From CAWVSB01 sp036960375 (GTDB lineage Bacteria > Pseudomonadota > Gammaproteobacteria > Pseudomonadales > CAWVSB01): DNA of 64,000 nucleotides. The stretch covers positions 108,720-172,719 of the forward strand of contig JBALVY010000010.1 in the NCBI GenBank assembly GCA_036960375.1. The letters run 5' to 3'. Position numbers and translations under genes: made by a program. Position 1 is the stretch's first letter, and each line of letters opens with the position of its first letter. Below, piece by piece: positions 46,162 through 55,090 of the stretch. The notes under the pieces are model-generated. The model worked only from the letters and a program-made list of their open reading frames with translations. It was not told the DNA's origin and did no database searches.

Positions 46162-46243
46162 GTTTTTATTATATTTATTAATTTAACAAATTGCACTACT
46201 GCCTTTATCATGACCCCTTTAATCGCCCGCGAGACCACGCTCC

Positions 46244-47368
46244 ATGGCCGATACAATCGAAGCCCTAAAGACCACCCCGCTACACGACCTGCATGTAGAG
46301 CTTGACGCAAAAATGGTGCCTTTTGCCGGCCATGCCATGCCGGTGCAATACGCACTGGGAGTGATGAAAGAGCATCTGCATACACGCGAGAAGGCCGGCC
46401 TGTTTGACGTATCGCATATGGGCCAGGTTATTGTCAGCGGCCCCAATGTGATTGCAGAGCTGGAAGCCATTCTGCCCATTGACGTTGAGGCTCTGGCTAT
46501 TAACAAACAAAGCTATGCCGTGTTTACTGATACTGACGGCGGTATTCTCGATGATTTGATTGTCAGCCGCTGGGCCGACGATACATTTTTTCTGGTGGTA
46601 AACGCCGCCTGTAAAGCGCAGGACATAGCCCACCTGCAACAACATCTGACTTCATCGACCGTGACCCCTATTGAGAATCAGGCCTTGCTGGCATTACAGG
46701 GACCTATGGCAAGACAGCTAATGACACAATTGTGCCCGGCGACAGCCGAGCTGGTATTTATGTCGGGCATTCATGCGCAACTGGCTGGCAGTGAATGTTA
46801 TATCACCTGCTCTGGCTATACCGGCGAAGACGGCTTCGAAATTTCGGTACCCGACAGCGCGGTCACTACACTGGCAAACACACTACTCGCCTTTGATGAA
46901 GTCGAGGCTATTGGCCTGGGCGCCAGGGATTCTCTGCGCCTTGAAGCCGGTCTTTGCCTTTATGGCCACGACATGGATACCACGACATCACCGGTAGACG
47001 CCAGCCTGGTCTGGTCTATCAGTAAATCACGCCGAGCTGATGGCACCAAGGCAGGTAACTTCCCCGGCAGTGATACCATTTTGGCCCAGCTGGCCATTGG
47101 TGCAGACCGTAAACGCGTGGGTCTAAAAGCACTGGGGCGCGCACCCGTGCGGGAAGGCGCAGAGCTGACCGACAGCGATGGCAATATTATTGGTAAGGTC
47201 ACCAGCGGCGGCTTTTCGCCCTGCCTGCAAAGCCCTATTGCTATGGGTTATGTGGATAAAACCTATGCCAATTTTGGCACTGAGGTTTTTGCCCTGGTAC
47301 GCAATAAACCAGTCGCAGTAGAAATCTGCAAGATGCCATTTGTAACTCAAAATTATTTCCGCGGTTAA
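46244..47368 (+). CDS. gcvT: glycine cleavage system aminomethyltransferase (T protein)
   Basis: The protein has 374 residues. KTTPLHDLHVELDAKMVPFAG, FDVSHMGQ and SGYTGEDGFEISVP are conserved tetrahydrofolate and substrate segments. LGARDSLRLEAGLCLYGHD and the C-terminal GYVDKTYANFGTE follow. It releases ammonia and makes methylene-tetrahydrofolate from the aminomethyl group on GcvH. It is followed by gcvP after 25 bp. No glycine riboswitch fold is evident upstream. Confidence 0.97.
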   Translation: MADTIEALKTTPLHDLHVELDAKMVPFAGHAMPVQYALGVMKEHLHTREKAGLFDVSHMGQVIVSGPNVIAELEAILPIDVEALAINKQSYAVFTDTDGGILDDLIVSRWADDTFFLVVNAACKAQDIAHLQQHLTSSTVTPIENQALLALQGPMARQLMTQLCPATAELVFMSGIHAQLAGSECYITCSGYTGEDGFEISVPDSAVTTLANTLLAFDEVEAIGLGARDSLRLEAGLCLYGHDMDTTTSPVDASLVWSISKSRRADGTKAGNFPGSDTILAQLAIGADRKRVGLKALGRAPVREGAELTDSDGNIIGKVTSGGFSPCLQSPIAMGYVDKTYANFGTEVFALVRNKPVAVEICKMPFVTQNYFRG

Positions 47369-47393
47369 TTAAATCCTCATTCCGGTGACCCCT

Positions 47394-50219
47394 ATGACGA
47401 CTAGTATCAGTGAATTTGTTTCCCGCCATATAGGCTGCGACGCAGCTGAGCAAAGCACTATGCTAGCCAGCCTTGGCTACGCAGAAATGGAACCGTTTAT
47501 TGCTGATGTAGTGCCGCTACAGATTAGAAACAGCAGCGATATGCTATTAGGCGAGGGGCTTAGCGAAGAACAAGCCTTGGCAGAGCTGCGCGCCATCGCC
47601 AGTAAAAATTCGGTGTGTAAAACCTATATAGGCCAGGGCTACTACGGCACCTATACGCCAACCGTCATTTTACGTAACCTGCTCGAAAACCCGGCTTGGT
47701 ATACCGCCTATACGCCCTATCAACCCGAAATATCCCAGGGTCGACTGGAGGCTCTACTCAATTACCAAACCATGGTCTGCGATCTCACTGGTATGGAGAT
47801 GGCCAACGCCTCGCTGCTGGATGAAGCCACCGCCGCTGCTGAAGCCATGACGCTGTGTAAACGCAGCGCCAAAAACAAAGGCAATACCTTCTTTGTTGAC
47901 CAGGATTGCCTACCCCAGACAATTGCCGTGGTACAAACCCGCGCCAGCCATCTTGGCTTTAGCGTGCTTATTGGTGATACCAGCGAGCCGCTGCCCGCTG
48001 ATTGTTTTGGTGTGCTACTGCAATACCCCGGCAGCAGCGGTGCAGTACGGGATTTTCGCGAGCTGATCGCCAGCGCCCATCAACAAAAAAGCATGGTCGT
48101 CATGGCCGCAGACATTCTTGCGCTGGTGCTATTAACATCGCCCGGCGAGCTCGGTGCCGATGTAGCCGTGGGCAGCGCCCAGCGCTTTGGCGTGCCTATG
48201 GGTTTTGGCGGCCCGCATGCGGGCTATATGGCCACCCAAGATAAATTCAAACGCGCCATGCCCGGCCGGCTGGTTGGTGTATCAATTGACGCCCAGGGTA
48301 AACAGGCCTATCGCCTGGCATTACAAACCCGCGAGCAACATATCCGCCGCGAAAAGGCGACCAGTAACATTTGTACCGCGCAGGTATTGCTGGCCAATAT
48401 CGCAGGCATGTATGCGGTCTATCACGGACCCCAAGGCCTGCGCGACATAGCCAATCGAGTAGCCAAACTCACTGCCATGTTGGCCGACGGTATCCGCAAG
48501 GCAGGCTTCACACTAGGCAATGATACGGCCTTTGATACCATTACCATTCACAGCGGCGACAAAACCGACGCGATCATCGCCAAAGCCCGCACCGCACAGC
48601 TCAACTTACGTGAAGTGAATGGCGGGACTCTGGGTATTTCACTGGACGAAACTACTAGCCAGAATGATTTGGAACAACTGCTCGGCCTGTTTGCTGACGA
48701 TGTATTTCTAGCCACCGACGCAGCCAGTCTCATTCCTGCCGCGCTATTACGCAGCGATGACGTACTTACTCACCCGGCCTTTAATACGCATCACAGCGAG
48801 ACTGAAATGCTGCGCTATATGCGCCGCCTCGCCGACAAAGACATCGCGCTGGACCGCGCGATGATTCCGCTTGGCTCGTGCACCATGAAGCTGAATGCAA
48901 CCAGTGAAATGATCCCCATTACCTGGCCCGAGTTCGCTCACATTCACCCCTTTGCGCCGCTCGACCAGAGCGTCGGCTACAGAGAGATGATAGAAGAGCT
49001 GGAGCAGATGTTATGTGCCGCTACCGGTTATGACGCAGTCTCATTACAACCTAACGCCGGCTCCCAGGGTGAATACGCAGGGCTACTGGCCATTGCCGCA
49101 TTCCACGCTGCCAACGGTCAATCCCATCGTGATATTTGTCTAATACCCAGCTCTGCCCACGGCACCAACCCCGCTTCAGCACAATTGGCGGCAATGAAGG
49201 TTGTGGTAGTGAAGTGCGACGAAAACGGCAACGTCGATATTGAAGACCTGAAAAGCAAAGCCTCCGAGCATAGTAAAAATCTTGCCGCCATTATGATTAC
49301 CTATCCTTCAACCCACGGCGTATTTGAAGAAGGCGTGCGCGACGTATGCAAGATCGTTCACGATCACGGCGGTCAGGTTTACATCGACGGCGCAAACCTG
49401 AATGCCATGGTAGGTTTGTGTGGCCCCGGTGAATTTGGTGGCGACGTTTCGCATTTGAATTTGCACAAAACATTTTGTATCCCGCACGGCGGCGGTGGCC
49501 CGGGCGTTGGCCCGGTAGCCGTGAAATCTCATTTGGCACCCTACTTACCAGGCCACGCCACGCTAGAGGGCAACGATAACCCACCGGTATCCGCAGCCGC
49601 TTATGGCTCGGCCAGTATTTTGCCTATCAGTTGGATGTACATCAAAATGATGGGGCGCGACGGCCTGACCTCGGCTACTGAAAATGCCATCCTCAGCGCC
49701 AACTATATTACCAACGCCTTAAAAGACGCCTACCCGATTCTGTACACCGGCAGCAACGACCTTGTCGCCCACGAATGCATTATTGATTTGCGACCCATTG
49801 AAGAAGAAACCGGCATCAGTGTTGAAGACGTAGCCAAGCGATTAATCGACTTTGGTTTTCACGCGCCGACCATGTCCTTTCCCGTTGCCGGCACCTTGAT
49901 GATAGAGCCCACAGAAAGCGAACCCAAATGTGAGCTCGACCGGTTTATTGAAGCTATGCTGAGTATCCGCGAAGAAATTGCAGAAGTAGCTTCCGAGCAA
50001 CTCCCCGCCAATGACAATCCGCTGATCAATGCCCCACATACCGCCGAGGTAGTCACAGCAGACGAGTGGGATCATGTCTATACACGATCCCAGGCAGCCT
50101 ACCCGGTAGCAGGCTTACGAGAAAACAAATACTGGCCGCCAGTCGGTCGTATCGACAATGTATATGGTGACCGAAATCTGGTTTGTTCGTGCCCGCCTAT
50201 GACGGAGTATGAGGATTAG
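47394..50219 (+). CDS. gcvP: glycine dehydrogenase (decarboxylating), P protein
   Basis: The protein has 941 residues in two fused aminotransferase-like halves. The N-half has SEFVSRHIG and GQGYYGTYTP. In the C-half, LNLHKTFCIPHGGGGPG contains the pyridoxal phosphate lysine, and PNAGSQGEYAG is near the phosphate cup. It decarboxylates glycine and loads the rest on GcvH. An in-frame GTG 9 bp upstream is an alternative start. gcvH is not in the window. Confidence 0.97.
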   Translation: MTTSISEFVSRHIGCDAAEQSTMLASLGYAEMEPFIADVVPLQIRNSSDMLLGEGLSEEQALAELRAIASKNSVCKTYIGQGYYGTYTPTVILRNLLENPAWYTAYTPYQPEISQGRLEALLNYQTMVCDLTGMEMANASLLDEATAAAEAMTLCKRSAKNKGNTFFVDQDCLPQTIAVVQTRASHLGFSVLIGDTSEPLPADCFGVLLQYPGSSGAVRDFRELIASAHQQKSMVVMAADILALVLLTSPGELGADVAVGSAQRFGVPMGFGGPHAGYMATQDKFKRAMPGRLVGVSIDAQGKQAYRLALQTREQHIRREKATSNICTAQVLLANIAGMYAVYHGPQGLRDIANRVAKLTAMLADGIRKAGFTLGNDTAFDTITIHSGDKTDAIIAKARTAQLNLREVNGGTLGISLDETTSQNDLEQLLGLFADDVFLATDAASLIPAALLRSDDVLTHPAFNTHHSETEMLRYMRRLADKDIALDRAMIPLGSCTMKLNATSEMIPITWPEFAHIHPFAPLDQSVGYREMIEELEQMLCAATGYDAVSLQPNAGSQGEYAGLLAIAAFHAANGQSHRDICLIPSSAHGTNPASAQLAAMKVVVVKCDENGNVDIEDLKSKASEHSKNLAAIMITYPSTHGVFEEGVRDVCKIVHDHGGQVYIDGANLNAMVGLCGPGEFGGDVSHLNLHKTFCIPHGGGGPGVGPVAVKSHLAPYLPGHATLEGNDNPPVSAAAYGSASILPISWMYIKMMGRDGLTSATENAILSANYITNALKDAYPILYTGSNDLVAHECIIDLRPIEEETGISVEDVAKRLIDFGFHAPTMSFPVAGTLMIEPTESEPKCELDRFIEAMLSIREEIAEVASEQLPANDNPLINAPHTAEVVTADEWDHVYTRSQAAYPVAGLRENKYWPPVGRIDNVYGDRNLVCSCPPMTEYED

Positions 50220-50330
50220 CCAATAGTGCGAGCCACCGTCACCGCGCGGCATTGCTCGCGGATAGCCTCATAGCCTATAGCTTACTTGCTCGCGGGCGAG
50301 CCTGAGGCGAAATCACGCCGCACTTTATCT

Positions 50331-50368
50331 AAACCATATTATGGTATATATTAATCAATATATGGTTT
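50331..50368. promoter_or_regulatory. ACCAT/ATGGT inverted repeats before the winged-helix gene
   Basis: AAACCATAT at 50331 and ATATGGTTT at 50360 are a perfect 9-bp inverted repeat. Inside it, ACCAT-ATT-ATGGT is a second dyad. This 38-bp AT-rich element ends 16 bp before the winged-helix gene and looks like an autoregulatory operator overlapping its promoter. Confidence 0.6.
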
Positions 50369-50384
50369 ATTAGAGAGCGCAAGT

Positions 50385-50732
50385 ATGTTTATTTTACGAG
50401 GCATCCTGAGAGCAGAGAGCCAGGAAAAAATCCTGATATATCTGTTGGTCAGGCAAACGGGCTATGGCCGCTCCATCGCCGAATTCTACGGTCTCTCCCA
50501 AAACGCGGTTCAAAAACAACTCGCCCGCCTGGAGGAGGACGGCGTGCTTGTCAGTCGCTTGGCGGGTAGATTACGCGAATACCAGCTTAGCCCCCGCTAT
50601 CCGTTTCTGCCCCCATTAAAGGGCCTGCTAAAAGCCGCCCTAGCAGCCTACCCCAGCGACATTCAAACCGCACTCACCATACAACGAGAGCGTCCAAGAG
50701 CGGCAGGCAAGCCGATAATTGCTGCGAGGTAA
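50385..50732 (+). CDS. small winged-helix DNA-binding protein
   Basis: The protein has 115 residues. The segment KILIYLLVRQTGYGRSIAEF, then YGLSQNAVQKQLARLEEDGV, is a typical winged helix-turn-helix with a wing at LVSRLAGRLREYQLSP. The tail is basic. It is followed 4 bp later by a nucleotidyltransferase-fold gene, as in AbiE-type or MenA/MenT-type toxin-antitoxin pairs where the first gene is the antitoxin and repressor. Exact family is not recognised. Confidence 0.7.
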   Translation: MFILRGILRAESQEKILIYLLVRQTGYGRSIAEFYGLSQNAVQKQLARLEEDGVLVSRLAGRLREYQLSPRYPFLPPLKGLLKAALAAYPSDIQTALTIQRERPRAAGKPIIAAR

Positions 50733-50736
50733 CAGG

Positions 50737-51342
50737 GTGAGTGACTTTAGTGATACATCCATTACAGAACTCGCGGCTATCGTCGCGAACCATCTGGAGG
50801 CACATGATATTCGCGTCGTATTGGTGGGCGGACTGGCGGTTGAAATATACAGCGAGAACCTCTACCTGACCCGAGATATTGATATGGTGGATATCAGCTA
50901 CCAATCACCCGCTGTTATGCAACAAGCGATGGCGGAGATAGGCTTTACCAAACAAGGGCGGGTCTATGTAAATCACACTACCAACATCAGCATCGAATTT
51001 CCCAGCGCCCCCCTTTCAATTGGAGAAGAGCTGATACATGAAACGACGAACGTTGAGACGACTGCCGGCAAAATACCGATTCTATTCGCCAAGGATGTAA
51101 TCAAAGACCGGCTCGCTGCTTACTTTCATTGGAACGACAAACCCTCTCTGATTCAGGCCTTAGCCATCATCCATAACCACGGAATTGATAAAAAAGAGTT
51201 ACGGGATTTTTGTCAGCGCGAGGGCCGCCCTGAGGCCTATCAGGATTTGAGGAAGTTAAGCGACGGAATTCAAATATTGTCACTTGATTCGATGCGAGAT
51301 ATCGAACAGTACATTGTTGAGAAAACTCTCGAGTCACTCTAA
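50737..51342 (+). CDS. nucleotidyltransferase-fold protein, possible toxin
   Basis: The protein has 201 residues from a GTG start with GAGGTAAC upstream; a TTG six codons earlier is less likely. VVLVGGLAVEIY and TRDIDMVDIS give the GG...DxD pattern of minimal nucleotidyltransferases (AbiEii/DUF6036-like). KDVIKDRLAAYFHWNDKPSLIQAL is the helical segment often seen after it. The pairing with a winged-helix gene suggests a two-gene toxin-antitoxin or abortive-infection module. Activity is unproven. Confidence 0.7.
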   Translation: MSDFSDTSITELAAIVANHLEAHDIRVVLVGGLAVEIYSENLYLTRDIDMVDISYQSPAVMQQAMAEIGFTKQGRVYVNHTTNISIEFPSAPLSIGEELIHETTNVETTAGKIPILFAKDVIKDRLAAYFHWNDKPSLIQALAIIHNHGIDKKELRDFCQREGRPEAYQDLRKLSDGIQILSLDSMRDIEQYIVEKTLESL

Positions 51343-51364
51343 CTGACAGCACTTCAGTCATAAT

Positions 51365-52630
51365 TTATTGCCCTGCCGAGCCATCAGCTTGCGCCTGAGA
51401 GCTCTTTTCAGCCTCGACCAACTTGTCGATCTCTTCACAATTATCAGCTGCGGGTTTACCGGCAAAACGTTCCGCTGCCCACTGCATAAATTCTTCAACA
51501 CCCTGGTTCATTGGGCCGCTATGATCGGCTCCATCGAGTACATTAAGCGTCACCGTCACGCCCTGCTTACAAAGGTCTGCACCAAAGTCATACACATCTT
51601 GATAGCGTACTAACTCATCGGCGGTTCCCTGGGCAATATAGACTGGCTGTGCCCACCCCTGCAGAGGGATCTCCATTTTCTCTGCAGCAGCGGCAACTCC
51701 CGGTGTATCACTAAAGGGAATATACTTCATGCTTTCACCGCTGGTTAGTGCCGCCTGGTAACCCAAACCAATCAACTCTTGAACGCAGGTCTGATCGGTA
51801 TAGGGCATCAGAGCCAGGGCTTTTTCTGTAAATGCCTCTTCACGTTTGAAACTTGGCTCGTAGGTTTCAAAACCCCGACCTAGCAGTAGAGCAATGCCGA
51901 TAAATGGGTTGGCGTCTTCTGCTTTGCCATAACGAAAGCGCTGCATAAAATTGACCCCGGGCGCTGTGGCCAAGGTGCCGAGAAACTGCAGTTCCGACTC
52001 TCGCTGTTCAGCATAGGCACCAGTACACAGCGCAGCTTGCCCGCCTTGCGACTGACCTGTCACCATCCAGCTGTCGGACAAAGGTGCATCAAGCTGATGA
52101 GCCGCAATCACTCCGTCAATCGTGCCACTGGCCTCTGATCGACAATGCAAATAGGGGTGAGTACCGGGGGTACCCAGCCCTTCGTAATCGGTGGCTACAA
52201 TCGCATAACCTGCTGCCAGCCAATGATTGAGATAGGTCACATCCCGAGGCCCTCGCCCTTTATGGGAGGGCGCACAGACATCGGCGACTCCTACAGTACC
52301 GTGGGCCCAGGCCAATACCGGCCAGCCACCTTTTGGCACTTCACCCTTGGGCGTAAAAACGGCGCCAGACACTGCAACGGTTTCACCAGAAAAACCTTCT
52401 GAGGTATAAAGTACCCGAGTGCCGGTAGCAGCGTTTTCCAATAACAGTCTCGGTTCCAGTGGTTCTTGCCGAAGTAGATGACCGGGCGTGGCGGTAATCT
52501 CTGACGACCACACATAAAATGGCGAGGCCCCCTCAACCTTGGCTGCGTCAGCCTTGTCAGCTAAAGAAAGTACCGGTGCAACCAATAAGCATGCAACAGC
52601 GGCAAACTTCAGAATAAATAGGCGGCTCAT
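51365..52630 (-). CDS. secreted alpha/beta hydrolase (secretory lipase family)
   Basis: The protein has 421 residues. A signal peptide (residues 1-24) sends it out of the cytoplasm. The hydrolase fold has WPVLAWAHGTVG, the nucleophile elbow TGQSQGGQAAL, the acid in AQGTADELV and the histidine in LDGADHSGPM. It resembles the fungal-type secretory lipase (LIP) family, which also has bacterial members. The substrate is probably an ester or acylglycerol. It stands alone; no foldase is adjacent. Confidence 0.8.
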   Translation of the reverse strand: MSRLFILKFAAVACLLVAPVLSLADKADAAKVEGASPFYVWSSEITATPGHLLRQEPLEPRLLLENAATGTRVLYTSEGFSGETVAVSGAVFTPKGEVPKGGWPVLAWAHGTVGVADVCAPSHKGRGPRDVTYLNHWLAAGYAIVATDYEGLGTPGTHPYLHCRSEASGTIDGVIAAHQLDAPLSDSWMVTGQSQGGQAALCTGAYAEQRESELQFLGTLATAPGVNFMQRFRYGKAEDANPFIGIALLLGRGFETYEPSFKREEAFTEKALALMPYTDQTCVQELIGLGYQAALTSGESMKYIPFSDTPGVAAAAEKMEIPLQGWAQPVYIAQGTADELVRYQDVYDFGADLCKQGVTVTLNVLDGADHSGPMNQGVEEFMQWAAERFAGKPAADNCEEIDKLVEAEKSSQAQADGSAGQ

Positions 52631-52803
52631 TTCAGACCTCCGATTGGATTAATTTACTCAAATACGAAGTAAAGTATACATCTTTGAAGAAAACGCCTAC
52701 CCGAATGCTATGCAAAAAGGTCTAGCCACCAAAACTTATACTAAAGTTAAACCCTTGGGTACGGGGCAGCAGGTAGGTGGCAGATGCAAAGATACAATGG
52801 ATG

Positions 52804-52833
52804 GAGGTGAGAGTTTAATTCAACTCTGACCTC
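52804..52833. terminator. stem-loop downstream of the Gfo/Idh/MocA gene
   Basis: GAGGT-G-AGAGTT pairs with AACTCT-G-ACCTC around a 6-base loop, with one internal mismatch. It lies 10 bp past the gene stop. The T-rich side is on the plus strand, so its use as a terminator for the minus-strand gene is doubtful. Confidence 0.35.
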
Positions 52834-52842
52834 TATTTTCTA

Positions 52843-53838
52843 TTATTCAAACCGGTACTTCAGCCCTATCTGGCGACGAATATCATCCATGAGCGCCATA
52901 TTGGCTAGCGTATCTGCATGAGACATCCCGGGGCTTTCCAATAGACCAGCGCGAATACTGCGCATAGCTTCTTCCACTTCGTATTCAAAACCGGTGGCTC
53001 GATAGGGCTCACTGATGGTTATCTCTTCGTCTTCTGTGACAAGCGTTGCGTGAGCGGTGTCCCAAAACATGGGATGGATACGTATATGACCTTTGCTACC
53101 GTTAATGCGAAAATCGTTAGCGTGTTCAGCAAGAAGGCTGCAAGTGAACTGAGAGTAGCCGCCACCGCGGTACGCCATATTGACCGAGGTATGCTCGTCC
53201 ACACCGGTCTCCGCCAGCGACGACATCGCCTGTACTGACTCGGGGTTCTCGCCAAAAACCCACTGCGAGATCGCGATATTATATATACCCGTATCCAACA
53301 GCGCCCCGCCGGCAAGATCATGGTTATAGACTCTATCGTCCAGATCCCTGGGGAAACAAAAGCCAAAACTGGAATTCAGTGACTTCACTTCTCCAATCAG
53401 GCCGGTATCGAGCCACTTTCTCACATGACTATAGATAGGAAGAAAACGTGTCCACAATGCTTCCATCAGAAAGACATTGTGCTTTTTCGCCAACGCCACT
53501 AGCTCGGCTGTTTCTGCAGCATTAACGGTGAGTGGCTTCTCACACAAAACCGCTATGCCCGCCTGCAGACATAATTTGGCCTGCTCAAAATGAAAGCGAT
53601 GTGGCGTTGCAATATAGATGGCATCGACCTTGCCGTCATTTAGCAAATCGGCATAGTCGCCATAGGTCTTTTGGGCGCCAAAGCGCGCTGCAAATTTTGC
53701 CGCACGCTCCTGGTCCCGACTAGCGACAGCATACAGCTCAGCGTCCTCAATCACGGCCAATGATTGTGCAAATCTCTCGGCGATACGCCCTGGACCAATC
53801 AGTCCCCATCGAAAGTTATCAGTCACTATTTTCTCCAT
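52843..53838 (-). CDS. Gfo/Idh/MocA family oxidoreductase
   Basis: The protein has 331 residues. The N-terminal Rossmann fold starts WGLIGPGRIAERFAQSL. VDAIYIATPHRFHFE and VLCEKPLTVNA contain the catalytic Lys of the family's EKP motif. The C-terminal beta-sheet domain includes GGALLDTGIYNI. It is a cytoplasmic NAD(P)-dependent dehydrogenase, close to the trans-dihydrodiol dehydrogenase/sugar dehydrogenase branch. The substrate is unknown. It is divergent from the hydrolase gene at 53971. Confidence 0.88.
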   Translation of the reverse strand: MEKIVTDNFRWGLIGPGRIAERFAQSLAVIEDAELYAVASRDQERAAKFAARFGAQKTYGDYADLLNDGKVDAIYIATPHRFHFEQAKLCLQAGIAVLCEKPLTVNAAETAELVALAKKHNVFLMEALWTRFLPIYSHVRKWLDTGLIGEVKSLNSSFGFCFPRDLDDRVYNHDLAGGALLDTGIYNIAISQWVFGENPESVQAMSSLAETGVDEHTSVNMAYRGGGYSQFTCSLLAEHANDFRINGSKGHIRIHPMFWDTAHATLVTEDEEITISEPYRATGFEYEVEEAMRSIRAGLLESPGMSHADTLANMALMDDIRRQIGLKYRFE

Positions 53839-53970
53839 GTTATTAATGCCTTAGCTTAGCCTAACTTATTGACGAGAGTATTAGAACTCGGGTCAGGCTC
53901 CGGTTTATTTTTTAAGCGTGGTAAACTGCCAGTCACACCATCAACTCACTTAATGGCTACCAGATATTAC

Positions 53971-54798
53971 ATGTCTTCTTTAACCAAACGAATCGGTCTT
54001 CTCCTCGGCCTGCTAATAGTGACTACATTGGGCACTGGCTACGCCTGGTATGCCGGTGCCATCAATATTGAGAGTCGAAGTTTCGCCCAAAATCAGGCAT
54101 TGGTTGTCCCGCATATCAAAGTGATTCTACCTACCGCAGACAAAGCTCGTCCAGCCGTATTGCTATTTCATGGCTGCGGCGGCGTCAAGCCCTCCTTATT
54201 AAAACGTGCTCAAGCACTCTCTGAGCAGGGTTATGTGGCCGTTATCGTCGACAGCTATACCGGACGTCATATTGAGTGGCAGAAAACCTGCGCCGGTCGG
54301 GAGTTTTTTGGTAGCCAGCGTGCCGCTGATGTACTGGTAGCCTTGGACTATGCTCGCGCGCATCCGGCGATAGATCCGGAACAATTGTTTCTCATCGGCT
54401 ACTCTCACGGCGGCTGGACTATTCTTGAGAGTTTGGCCTACGGTGATGACTTGCCCCGCGGCCTAACAGATAACCCGAGTAACGGTTTTAAAGGCGTACA
54501 GGGACTGGTTGCCTGGTATCCCTATTGCGGTATTGGGGCCGGTTATACCTCTGGCTGGGAAAAAGATATTCCGGTGCTCGTATTGCTAGCAGCTGAAGAC
54601 GAAATTACCGACCCGGAACCCTGCATCGATATGGCACAACAACAAGCGGCAAGCGGCGGCGCCATTGATTGGCATGTTTATGCAAATGTGAGCCACGCCT
54701 TTGATACGGGTGAGGACTGGGTAAAACTTTATGATGCAGAATCTCATCAACAGGCTCTTGCTGCGCAGTTAGAATTTCTAAAAACGCATGTCGACTAA
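53971..54798 (+). CDS. exported dienelactone hydrolase family protein
   Basis: The protein has 275 residues. An N-terminal signal anchor (IGLLLGLLIVTTLGTGYAW) leads to a hydrolase fold with VLLFHGCGG, nucleophile elbow GYSHGG, acid in LLAAEDEITDPEP and histidine in NVSHAFDT. ATG 53971 is chosen because the hydrophobic segment then starts after a short basic head; frames up to 34 codons longer exist. Its role is unknown. It is a distant relative of the hydrolase at 13.1 kb. Confidence 0.8.
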   Translation: MSSLTKRIGLLLGLLIVTTLGTGYAWYAGAINIESRSFAQNQALVVPHIKVILPTADKARPAVLLFHGCGGVKPSLLKRAQALSEQGYVAVIVDSYTGRHIEWQKTCAGREFFGSQRAADVLVALDYARAHPAIDPEQLFLIGYSHGGWTILESLAYGDDLPRGLTDNPSNGFKGVQGLVAWYPYCGIGAGYTSGWEKDIPVLVLLAAEDEITDPEPCIDMAQQQAASGGAIDWHVYANVSHAFDTGEDWVKLYDAESHQQALAAQLEFLKTHVD

Positions 54799-54833
54799 AT
54801 TTGAAAATACCTGAGTGCTAAAAACGTGACGTT

Positions 54834-55049
54834 TTATTGCCAGTTTTGACGCCAAAGCGAGGAGTCTTTTAGACTCTGCCAATCAATCAGCTGTTGGCGA
54901 TTGTTAATAACGGCCTCGATGATACATTCGATCACTTCACCCGCTTCATCAAATTCAACGCCGCTTACAATGAAGTGTTTCTCTTTGTTCTCAACAAGTA
55001 CGCGGGTCCATTTACTGTGCAGTAATTTTTTGGGGTTAATTTGATTCAT
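54834..55049 (-). CDS. small Trp-rich conserved protein (TIGR02450 family)
   Basis: The protein has 71 residues. MNQINPKKLLHSKWT, NKEKHFIVSGVEFDE and LKDSSLWRQNW match a small family of marine and other gammaproteobacteria whose function is unknown. It is predicted cytoplasmic. It is a single gene on the minus strand, just upstream of the SDR gene's end. Confidence 0.75.
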   Translation of the reverse strand: MNQINPKKLLHSKWTRVLVENKEKHFIVSGVEFDEAGEVIECIIEAVINNRQQLIDWQSLKDSSLWRQNWQ

Positions 55050-55090
55050 AGCGTTTTATCTTCAGTAACAAACATTAATTACGGCATCAC

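Noticed and set aside
46144..46243. Glycine riboswitch before gcvT
   Set aside because: The gap is only 100 bp, AT-rich, and shows no tandem aptamer pattern.
53869..53970. Longer N-terminus for the hydrolase at 53971
   Set aside because: The extra 34 residues are not like a signal or domain, and would delay the hydrophobic signal anchor.
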